Part shown: piece after piece, positions 46,401 to 58,400 of the stretch
How positions within the stretch are numbered: the stretch's first letter is position 1
Layout of the letters: the number at the start of each line of letters is the position of its first letter
Source of the DNA: Ixodes scapularis
Taxonomy: Eukaryota; Arthropoda; Arachnida; Ixodida; Ixodidae
Direction of reading: 5' to 3'
Assembly: GCF_016920785.2 (NCBI RefSeq)
Contig: NW_024609857.1
Location: 128,829,094 to 128,893,093 of the forward strand
Length of the DNA stretch: 64,000 nt
Program-made: the position numbers and the translations under genes
Notes under the pieces: model-generated
What the model saw: only the letters and a program-made list of their open reading frames with translations
What the model was told of the DNA's origin: nothing
Databases searched by the model: none

Positions 46401-49400
46401 CTGGGCCCGAACGTTAGCGTGAACAAATTGGTAACGGTCTGATAGAAACGATTCTATCCAAGCGATTATATTAAGATCTATGTTAAGTTTACGGAGTTTA
46501 TGAAGAAGCAGCGCGTGAGGAACCTTGTCGAAAGCTTTTGAGAAATCAAGAAATATGCAGTCAGTCCTGGAGCCCTAGTCAAGTGTTACGTGAAGGTCAT
46601 GAGTAAAGGTTAGGAGTTGAGTTTCACATGAATAAAACCTTCGAGATCCATGTTGCGCTGAGTTAAAAAAGGAGTTTGAGTCTAGAAAATTGAAAATGTT
46701 AGTGTAAATGATGTGCTCAAGGATTTTACAAGGAATGCTCGTTAAAGAAATGGGACAAAAGTTTAAAGGGTTATGCTTATCGCCCCCTTTGTGGAGAGGG
46801 ATCACCTTCCTCACCTTCCAATCCTTTGGTAATTCTCCTTGTTCAAGTGATTGCGAAAATAATTTAGATAAGATAACGCATGAGTATGTATGTGTTTTTC
46901 AAAAACTTAGCATTAATATTATCAATGCCTGCTGTCGTATTGGTTTTAAGGTTTTCAGTAACGTTAGATATACCTTCGCAGTCTATGATAACAGGAAACA
47001 TGGGCAAAAAATCATAAGTTCTAAATACCAGACAGTCTGAGGTTACCGTGCATGAAAAAAATCCAACAAACACATCATTTAACAAAAAAGAACACACTTC
47101 ACTAGGCACCTCCTCTCCATGGGTGTCCCTAAGTACTATGCCAGGACTAGAAGGAGGGTTAATAACTTTCCAAAATTGACGCAGATTGTTAAGGGGGGAC
47201 ACTACCCAGAGAAAAAAAAAATCTGCAAAAAACATTGATTTTGAAAAATTACATATTTACATCCATCTACATCCAGAGAGTATTCCCAGAAATTTTCACT
47301 AGTTTACACTGCATAGTTAATTTTTTATAAATTATTTTCTGTCCACCGAAGCTAAAGAAAAGGTAGGGTTTGGAGCACTTTGAACACATTTTTCTCCGTT
47401 CCACTTTATGGTATAAATTCCATTTTAGTCAATCTATCGTTTGATAATGGCAATACAGGGAAGACTCATTCTTCACTTTTCCTGACTAAAATTTAATAAG
47501 GAATGCGCCTATGGAGTTTGTTTGCCACTTTACGGATGTCTTTTATAAAAAATGTTGATATTTTGTCGGAGACACAGAAGACCAAAAAGATGACCAATTT
47601 TGCAGAAGAGAAAATTGATAGAAATCAATGACTTTTTACAAAACTCTTTCCATAGGCATACCTCCTTGGCATTCTGCTACATATCTAGCGAATAAAAATC
47701 TTGAATATTGTGATAGTTTTCCGACGATAGATTAACTAAACAATGTAGGGGTATGGCTGATAGAAGTTGTGCTAATTTCCTTTCCACTTAACCGACAGAC
47801 CTAAAATTTTGTTATGCACCCTCTAGCATGACCACCAGCCTACCCTGTAAATTTCATTAATTTTAAGTCAAAAGTTCAAAAGTTGACCCTCCCAGGGGGT
47901 GTCTCCCCTTAAGTAACATTGACGGCAGTGTACTGTTAAAGTAATGTAATTTTGCCTCTTCGACTGCTTTCTTATACGTTAGCGTCAACATAATAGGCTT
48001 CCCAGCGTTGTACATTGTCCGATAACTTTGCAGTGCGAAATAATCGTTTCTTTTTATTTGACAGCTTTTTCATTGTCACGCTGTACCATGGAGATTCTGG
48101 TGAAGAACATACCACGCGAAGGGGAACATGGGCGTTTATGAGTGACATAACTTTTTCTTTAAATAAACACCAGTTATCATCAACTGAGCGCTCAGCAAAA
48201 CAACCTATGAAGTCCTCTAGAAAACGACAAAGTTCCTTGTTGATTGAATCAAAATCAGCCCTAGCATAGTCAAAAAATGTTTTCGTCTGATTGGACTTAT
48301 TGCATCCAGGAATGTTTAGCAAAAAATGTAGAAGGGAATGATCACTAAGACCAGGCATGTAAGTTAACGAGGAGATCAGCTCAGGCGATGTTGCTACTAT
48401 ATGAGGTCAAGCACAGCAGCAGTTGTTGAAGTCGTACGTGTCGGTTTTGTAACAGTTTGAGAAAAATTGAAATCTAAACAAAGATTCAAAAACTCACTAC
48501 AATCGGAAGAGAAGTGACTAAGGTTTGCCCCCTCGTCTGACCATATTATAGATGGGTAGTTGAAATCACCCAACAGTAGAATCGGTGCATTCGGGAAACG
48601 AACAATGACTGCGTTGATCGCATCGTGAAGATTTGTTATAAACGCGGTATTGCTAGAGGAGGGCGATAACACACGCCTAAAATATATTTTTTATTTTTTA
48701 GCTGGAGACCAACCCATAATGGCTCAAGTTCTGAAACAATATTGATGTGAAACGATGGTATAATTTCTACTACTGCGACTAACACCCCGCCACCCTTTCT
48801 TTCTTCCTTGTCGTGACGATAGAAGTTGAAACGTCTCTGACAGTGCAAAATTTCACAGTTGCGTATCTTACTGGACAAACATGTCTCGCTTAACACGACA
48901 ATATATCTGCGTTAGAAGTGTCCACAACTGATGACAGATCGTCCCGTTTATTCATAATGCTTCTAATGTTGGTAAAAAGAACAGAAATACTGTATTATTA
49001 TTAGGCAAAGTATTGGTAGTAGCAGCCTCACCCCTCCTAGAACGTTGTGACGAAGCTGAAGCTTGATTAGGATTTACGACGTCACGTGCTGGCTGACGAG
49101 TGGAAGCACGGTTAATAATTTCGACGTTACGTCTAGGTAAATTATGTTCTGACCCGCGGGAGATTCACTGACACAGTCTGAGGCACATAGATATAGCACT
49201 TATTTCCAATGAGCAGTTTGTCGAAGCACAACTTCAACGGTAGATCCTGTGGTTTTGCAAATTCTTATAGCTTTTGCCGCACTGACGGTATGAAATCCTC
49301 ACTCACGGTAAATGATGTTCCTTTGAATTTGTAGGCCTTAGAAAGTATGGTCTCTCTATCTTTGTACGAAAACATCTTTACAATTATTGGGCAACATTTT

Positions 49401-52400
49401 TGCTGAGAATATATACCAAGACGATGCACCCTTTCGATACACGGCGGTGCAAGTACAACTCCTAACTTCTCGAGACACTCGTCTACAACAGTCTTTTCCG
49501 GCTGCGCCCATGTTTCCTCATCCTTATCGGGGAAGCCAAAATAAAGAAGATTTGATCTGCATGCTCTGCTCTCCGCGTCATCGCAGCGTGCCCTGAGCTC
49601 CGATATCTCGATAGCAGCCGCGGCTATCTGTGGAGAAAGGCCCACGTCACTGTTAACGCTGACTGATTTCACCGTAGAAATATCACTCTCTAACTGGTTG
49701 ACGCATGCAGTGAGATTACTCAGCGATTTCTCGGTGGAATGTAGCTTAGCCTTTAAGTCTTTTACTTCCTGGAGGATGTCGGTTTGCCCGGTCTGAAGTG
49801 TCAAAACTATTTCGTAAACTTTGTTGAGTAACTCCTCTTGCGCTTTGGTCATGGGTCCAGGGTTGGTTTCAATATCCCCACCAAGTAGTAGAAGCAGCCC
49901 AAATCCCACACTTTCGACATATGCAGCAACAACGCTAAACAGCTCTAGAAATTCAAGATACAACGTAAAGCATGCCTTGGGGCCTGGCAGCACAAACAAA
50001 CACAAAAAGTTGCTTTTGAATTCAAAGTATTTGAACTTACTACCCTGCAACGAAACGACAAAAAACTTAGGCATCCTGATCCCACTGACGAAGTTGAGGG
50101 ATGCTGCCGCTTTTCTACCCTGTGGCGCTGAGGTCGAAGTGGCTCTTGATGGTAACTGGTTGCGTTCGAACGAAAACTGCACCGTAGGGGTCACGTGCTG
50201 CCCGACGTGTCTGGGACGAGGTTCCACTCTGCTTGTTCGGAAATACCCGGGTTCGATGTAATCAGTGTCAACCGTACTCTGTGCACTGCAACTTTTTTTT
50301 TTCTTTTTTTTGCAGTTTTGGTTTTGCGTGACTTTTTCTCCTAAGTTGGGTCTGGTTACTACCCAAGCGCTGCATATACTTTTTAGAGCACAGCTCTTAG
50401 GCGCCCGTTTACAGGTTGAGCGGCGTCGCCGTCGGCATCAACGTAACCGTGCGCGTTGCATTATTGGAAGCGGGAAAATTATCCCGCTAAATTTAACAGG
50501 GAAACTGAACCCGCTAAATTTAGCAGGGAAACTTAACCCACTAAATATAGCGGGGAAATTTAACCTGCTAAATTTAGCAAGAAATTTAGCAAAAATTTTT
50601 TACTAAATGGGAAGCAAGGAGGAGGGGAGGGGGAGGAGAGGCATACCCTCCCCTCTGTACCCTTTTCTCCTCCTCCTTAAGAGCTGCGCTCTAATTTCTC
50701 CTTACAGAGAATTGTAAACGTTTTGTTTTTTTCTTTTTTTTTGTTAGGCAATATGTGTATTGCAATTGACTGAGAGTTGGCAAGAGTGGTGCGGTTTTGT
50801 AATTTAGAAAAGGATTAAGGGCTTACAACGTAGTCTTAGAAGAAAATATATTTTTTGGTGCAGGAATAAAGCTACTAATCGATGAAAACGTGACTATCTC
50901 ACGTTCAAACAAATTTCCATCACAAATTGCCCAGGTGAAGATTATTACGGTAAAACCTGCGATTTATTTTCACTGACTAGATCGAAACAACGTATTGCTA
51001 ATTAAAATAACTATGAATGACCGTCTCTTACCTTCTTGGGCACCTTAGTCTTTTAGTTTTACTACTACTAATAACTTCGCGAGTGCTGCCGCTTTTTACC
51101 ACAACTAGTATTGCTGGTTTGGGTAGTTTACTATATCAGATTACTATTGAGTCACAGAGGGAACAGAAATTTAATCCGAACCAGTAACTCTTTTTATTAT
51201 AACCAGATTTTTACTATGACGGGGAGGCAAAACTCATGCCGGGTCATCTCGTTGCAGAAGCAGCCCGGTCGGTGGAGAGCCCCAGGCAAGTGTTGCACTG
51301 CCCAGGCGGCGCGTACGTGTGAGCCGTAAAGATGCCAGCGGCGTGCTTTGGCCTTGGCGCAGGTTGGACCGCAGCCTGATGTGCACCGGCAGCAAGGGCC
51401 TGCTCACCAAGATTGTCGAGGTGCTCAAGAAGGAGACTGGCAGCTCCACGTTCAGGTTGGCCGTATGACATGGCCACCACGCCACAGCCTCGAGTGGTTA
51501 CAAAAGACACGTGGCACGCGCCGGAGCACTGCACGGGCCTACAGTCAACTCTGATTAATTAAAGCTCCAGGGAGTCGGGGACTTTAGTTTTAAATATCAG
51601 AAGTTGGAATTATCAGAAATTCATCTAACTATGATGTGAGGCAAAGTAGCAATTTGCTATAGGAATAGCTACACATACCAAGCAGATTTTTTACACTTTC
51701 CTCTAGACAAGCCTATCTGCACAAACATTGGTGAAGTTCGAAGCGAATAGTGGTTTTGGCCGAATATTTTCTAAGTGAATATTGAATAGTTTCTCCAAGC
51801 CTTTCACTACCGTTGTACCATGCTGAAACGAAAATTCAGCTGAACTCGTGAAGGCTGCTCACAATTTTCCACTTCTCCACTTCTAAGCTCAGTTAGTTTT
51901 AATATAACTACCGTAAAGTTCCGAAAGAACACCCACCCAAAATGGAGAGGTAAATGGTGAAAAACATGGGGTGGGCTATCTTTGGGGTCGCCACATCAAA
52001 CCTTTATATCAAAAACTAATGATAAGCACCGCCACATCAAACCATGTGACGTGGGAACTGATACTGCAGATAGCGGGCATTGCAATATTTGCGTTTTACG
52101 ATGCGATGAACGTGCGGGAATTCGCTACGAAGTCCTGTGTCGCGGGAAACGATACTGCAGGGTGCGGGCACGGCAGATCCGCGTTTCACGGTGCGAGAGG
52201 ACTGGAAACCCGCCGAGAACTCTCATCTCACGGGAACGAATGCCGCAAATCGCAGACGCAGCAGATTCAAGTTTTATGATGCAATATAAACAGGCAAAAA
52301 CCCAGTCCAAAATTGCCTGTCATGGGCACCTCATGTGCGCCAATCGCGGACAAAAAAGTGGGAATTCGCTAGAAACTCATATTTTGTGGGAACAAATACC

Positions 52401-55400
52401 GCAGATTGCAAACGCAGCAATGTACACGCGGGACCGACTCGCGTGAAATCGAGATCGCACACGCAGATTGCGGACAAAATTGCGGGAATCCGCTACAAAC
52501 TTTGTCACAGGAACGGATACTGCAGATTGCAGACGCAGCAGATTTCATTTCACGGTACAACATACACGCGGGAACAACTCGCCTGTTACTGGAGCCGATA
52601 TTGCCTGCGGAGATTGCAGACAACAACGCAGAAACCCGCTGTAAACTCGCTTGTCAGACGTGCCGGGTCAGCAAATTGGGCAATTGATGCAATTCCCGTC
52701 GGACGTCGCTTGACGTCCGATGGGAATCGTGAGGTGGGCAATGTTTCGGAATTTTTATGTCGCAGATATTTAGCCAGAAAAACGGGATGGCAAGCTCACG
52801 GGAGCGGACACTGTCTCGGAACTTTACGCTATGTCTATGAACTGTGGCGTCAGAAAGTCCAAGGCCTACATTGGGGTGGCATGTAAATGACAGATTTGAC
52901 ATAAAATGAAACCTAAAAAGATGCCCAGCTTTCCTAATCGAGGGAATTATTAAATCTGCTTGCCTAATGCAAATAATCTTTCTTTAATCTCGAATTTAAC
53001 CCCCTCAGAAAAATTTTAAAAAAAACAAGCACGAATAATGAAAGCAGATTCTCGGGACAGTACTCCTCGCATAATGGCTGTGGGAATTAGTCCCGTAGAG
53101 CGCGCTTCTCACCAAGCATTAGTGTTCTACGGAAAGGCAAGAGTGCAAGCTTCGTGAGTACTATCGCTTTCCTGCAGTGCACGGGTGCTCGGTGAGAAGC
53201 GCACTCAACGGGGCTATCCCGCTGCAATGAACAAATAGTACAAATTGAGCGAAAACACTGTTTGAATTAAGCAGCTTATAAATGGATTGAAAGCATAGCG
53301 GGACAGCCAAAATTTTTAAATGAGTTTGATTTAATAACCGGACGTATGAAATATACGAGTTTGAATTATCACCAGTCCATCATACTTTCCGAGGCCCGAC
53401 CCGGCCCAAGCCCGCCGACTTTCGGTCTTGCCCGACTTGGGCCCGGCCCGACGGGATGCGTACCCGATCGTTCTTAGCCCGGGCCCGGCCCAATTGGTGG
53501 TGCCTCGACTGCCGAAGGCGACGTAGGTTTCGAGCTAGCAAGAGGCCAAGGCGCGGCTCTTCTCCGAAATTCGAAGCAGCCCTGAGAAATTGTCGGTGCT
53601 CTCCATCTGCTCGGGAAAAACAGCCGGCGCGTCATTCCCTGCCCGAGAGTGACGGTTGCTGCCTGGGCCGCCCAGGTTCGGGCAGAGCTCCGGCGCACGC
53701 TATACTCTGTCTCACTAGTTGCGCACAATGCCGTGTAAGCCACGAGCAGTAGGGGGAGAAAGGTCTCTTCTGCGCGATTTTGGAGTGACGAGCTACTCTT
53801 CGACGGGCGCAAAAGCGACGTCTAAGATCCATGAAAGAGGGTCTTAGTAAGAACGAGAAGGGGGTGGCGTTCCGCTTTCCCCTCCTTTCCAGCTGCTTGC
53901 TGTACGCTCTCACCCCTTCATCTTTGGTAACGCTGCACACAACCAGTGAGACAGAGTTTGGAGCCTTCATATACAATGGTCTAGCTGCCAGAGCAACGCC
54001 GCGCTTTTCCCCGTGCCGCCTCTCACTACGATTGGTCAACCCGTTATCGTGGAGACAATTGTAAGCTGGCTTAGTTTCCATGACCGTTGAATGCACCGAA
54101 CAGCAGCAGTTGTGTTTGGACAGGGATCAAAGATTGTCTGTCATTGCCACGGTGATTTTCATTGCCACGGAGATTTTCTGTCAGTGCGGTGATTTTCGGG
54201 ACCAAAATGCAGAGGAATACCGTTACTACTTCTGGTGTCGTGCATCTGGACCAACCCGAACGCCCGGGCCCAGCGCAGCCCATGTAGCAACCGTCGCTCT
54301 TGGGCCTTTGCCTCGTGTCATTACTATGGCAGCCAAAGCTGCCATATGCAGATGCTGTTGTGCGCACCTCTTGTCTTTTGCCACCACTTGAGGCCGGGGC
54401 ACAATTACTGCTCGGGAAATGCACGAGCGTGAGTGTTCTGTCCTTGCGTTTTAATACCGTGGATGGAGAGCTGAGCACTGCTGCCATGGTCCTCTTTTAA
54501 AGGACACATGCAAAGGAAAAAAAAATTTTTTAAACAGCTTAGATGGAAAAAGGATGTCATAAAACGATTTTACAACAAAGAAAAAAAATTTTAGAGCTAT
54601 ATTTATGGCGCTATACGAATTTGTAGTTGGCGCCGCGGGAGCCGCCGCTGGTCACGTGGTAGGCCCGCGCGCCGCCGCCGCAAAGTCGCGCTGCCGCCGC
54701 ACGCTAAGCGTTTTGCGAACGCCACTTCGACGCGTTTCTCCACGTCGCCGCCGCCGCACAAGTTCGTCTGCTTCGGGGCGCCGCCGCCGTCGTCTGACCG
54801 GCGCACAAGTCTATCATGTCTGCTTGCACCTTTTCAGTAGTTTCCTTTGGGCTCTAAAAGTTACCCATTAATCTTAGTTTTTTGTTATACTTCAAACAAA
54901 GATGAATAAGTTCTTTTAGACGCCATACGAAGCTTTCAAAAGAGCGCAAGCACCACGTGATAAATAAGGACCACCTTTCCGCGGCGCCGGCAGGCACCAA
55001 CTACAAATTCGTATAGCGCCGTAAATACAGCTCTAAAAATTGTTTTTCTTCATTGTAATATTGTTTTATGACATCCTTTTTCCATCTAAGCTGTTTAAAA
55101 AATTTAAAAAAGATACACCCGCATCATTTGGACAGCTCATAGACGCTATGTTGCTTCGCTGTTTATTGTGCAAACTACGGTACAGTAGTTTTGCTATAAA
55201 TCTGGAAGAATATCTTGCTGAAGTTCGCCGAGAGAACCTCCTTTCACCCGAGGGATTCTCTGGATGAAGCATTTCTGCGGCGAAAGCTAAAACGTCGACT
55301 ACCTTATTTACCCGAAAATAGGTTGACCACGAAAATAGGTTGACCCCTATTTATTGAACCCACAGAGAATAAAAAAAAATAATAATTTGAATATAGGTCA

Positions 55401-58400
55401 ACCTTTTTTTTCTTTTTTTTTTAAAGAACAGAGGAAAGTTTGGGCAAAAGAAAGAAACAAACTTGTATTTATAGCACTCTCAGCTAAATCACGGGGCAAT
55501 ACCAAAAACTTAATCATCGTCAGAACTTCCGGACATGTCATCGTCGTCCGAAGCTTCGTCAGCTTGGTAGACATCCTCGCAAATTCGCAACAATACCTCA
55601 CTGACACCGTTGTACAATGACCACAAGAGGAAACGGAAGAAGGTGGAGACGGGCGAAGTGACGAAAGACCAAATAAAAAAGACGCGAACAACGCCCCGAA
55701 TCGTTGTGAGCGACTCGCGAGCTGCCGCAAGAAACAAACAAAAGTAACCTCCGTATATTTTATTTATCTTTTTTTTTTTGGCGCGTCGGCAAGGGAGACT
55801 GGTGGAGGGCAACGTGCATGGCGCGTCGCGTTCCTCCCCTTCCCAAGCGAGGGGAATGCTACAGGCGTGAGGGCGAAACCCGGCGCCCGAGGGATGTGCA
55901 CCTGAGCGGCGGCCACCGCGGGCGGGCCGTCGGCTGCTGTTGTTTGGGTTGTTTTCGTGCAACAAAAGCTTTTTGAAACAAAAAGCGGCGCGGCTCTACG
56001 GCGACGCCGGCTCGGTGACTCGATAGCTCCATGCCCCTGGTAGGGTCGCAAATTTTGGTCGCGAATGTAGGTCGAAATTTTTCAATCACGATTATAGGTC
56101 GACCTTTAATTTTTGACAACATTTCCGAAAAAATAAAAAAGGTTGACTTAATATTTGAATAAATATGGTACTTTTCAAATGAACGTAAAGTCAAACTTGA
56201 CCTCCTCCAGCTACCACATTCCCGATAGAGAGGAATTTGCCGGGCCATGCCTGGTATGTGATTAACTGCATGTGAAAAAAGCCGCTCTTAGCAAGGATCT
56301 GTTGAGATTCCTGGAGCTCCCTATGACTCGTCGACCCACCTACCGTAAAATACCGAGCAAACGCCCACTCAAAATTTGAAGGTAATCGCGAAAAAATAGG
56401 GGATGGGTGCATGTGAGGTCATCAATTTGACATACATATATATGTACTGTGCATATTTTTTTTAAATGTTTTAAATTTTGGGGGTGGGCACTTAGTGCTG
56501 AATGGGCGGATGCTAGTGACAATAAACCTTTCCGGAAATACAGTTGAACCTCGATTTAACAAAGTCACCGGGACACGCTAATTATTTCATTAAATAGGGA
56601 ACTCGGTAAAATCGAGAAAGGGAGACCTCGCGCATAGGCTGCGCGGGGAATCCGAATTTGGACGTTAAATAAGGAAATTCGTAAAATCAGGTTTCGTTAA
56701 ATCGAGGTTCAACCGTATATGTGGTGCACTCAGCATCTGCTTTACGCATTGTGACGTTCAGATTTTTTTCGGCGCGTGAAATTGTCTAAGAAGCGAAGAC
56801 GAAGTTGACGTTGGTTTAACAGTTTGTGATTTCAGAATGCAGAGAAGGCAGAAGGAAGGCAAAACAGAGTATGTGATGATCTTTTTCGTTTGCTTTTATT
56901 TATTTTGCGAGTTCCGAGCTCCTATTTATAAGAAAGATTGAATCGTACCGCTACTGCAATATACCAGGCTATGAAGCCGGCACTAGCGTAAACATCTGAA
57001 CAGCCCCACCATTCCCTTTGTTGCAAGTTCTCCTTGGATTTTCTGGAAAGGTCTACAGTAAGACCTCGTTAATTTGGATCTCATGGGACCCGCAAAAAGG
57101 TCTGAATTATCTAAAAGTCAGAATATCAAAAGGACAAAGAAAACTGTGCGAGAACATTTCCCTGTAACATACCTTTATTTTGAGAAGAAATCTGTTATGA
57201 ATGTCTGCTTTCTGGACGACATTTGGGCAGAGACGACAACTTTCTTAGTGCAGTCAGGTGCTCCACCGCACTCGCACTTTCAGAGCTGTGCATCCCGTGC
57301 GCTGAGGATCCACCGCAGCAAGGCTTCCTCTAGTTTCGGGCGCGCCACCTTCCGTAGCCGCTTTCTTTTCGCGTTGAACTTCTTGCTCTCGGAAGCCTGT
57401 AGGATCTCGGCCTCATTTTTGACGTACGTGGCCAAAGTGGTTCTCTTGACGTCGTATGTTCCCCTCACTTGGTGTCGAGAGACGCCGTCCTTCAAGGCCC
57501 TCAGTATTTCCACTTTCGTCGCTAAATTCTTGGCCTGGTACAGCTGCAACGGAGAAAGAGTACCACAAGTGACCGACGACCAGAGCGGCAAGATCGCAAC
57601 ACGTGGTGCTATTGTTTTCGAGCGCGCCAATAGCGAGAGTGCCAGTCACATTGCATGTTTCAACGCAGGGGTGGCCGACAGAAAATTGAGGGATAAGATA
57701 GCTGTTAAAATGCGGACTTTAGGAGGGGCTGCTTTCTGCTGGCCACTCCCGCATTGAGGCTTGGAACGTGACTGTCACTCCCGCTATCGGCGTGCTCGGG
57801 AACAATAGCGCTGCAAGTCACGATTTCGCCGCTCCGGTTGTCGATCACTTGTGCTACTCTTTTTCCGTTGCAGCTGTACTTCTGTTGCTTCCATGCCAGG
57901 AGACAAGCGCGCTGATGCCCGACAATCCAGAACAAAACTGGTGCGAAACACAGAGAACTGGAAGAGCGAAGAACCATGGGAAAAACCGGAAAAACCACGT
58001 GTGCACCTCGGGTGGATAGCAGTCATACCCTGTGGAACGGAGGGTAGCTTGCGCCACCAGCCAAATTCGTCCGAATTAACCGTAGTGTGCCACACTGCCT
58101 TCAAATTAATGAGCGTTTGGCGCCACTGACTAATACACACGTTTGACTGAACCGGATCGGCAGTTCAAATTATCAGAATTTCCGAATTGGGGAGGGTTGA
58201 ATTAAACGAGGCTTTGCTGTATAGGAGAACACGTGCTCGTGCTAAAGGGCGCACAGACGCAAGCGCACGTGGCACTTTCGTCCTTGGGACCCGCTGACGG
58301 GCTCGCTGGGGCGTCGCAGGTTTTGGCTGTCCCGTGCCATTGAGAGCTACTTGCGAGGTTGCACCAGCAGTGCCGACCAGGACTTCCTGCTGTCTCGGGG

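Larger units (their letters stand above)
46415..50260 (-). mobile_element. CR1/L2-like LINE, degenerate, 3' truncated
   Basis: ORF1 (49265-50227), an APE-type endonuclease (48397-48896), a linker (47972-48358) and an RT start (46415-47190) lie in order on the minus strand. The RT stops after SKAFDKVPHALLLHKL (motif A), joined to an I-like LINE at ~46412. A TTAA MITE (47189-47912) sits in the RT leader. It is antisense in the TRPC4AP exon 13/14 intron. Confidence 0.8.

Noticed and set aside
50265..50606. 113-aa plus ORF ending in GKLNPLNLA repeats
   Set aside because: A by-product of a 27-bp minisatellite.
57074..57757. 227-aa plus-strand ORF
   Set aside because: It is the complement of the Tigger/pogo HTH remnant, which is recognisable only on the minus strand.
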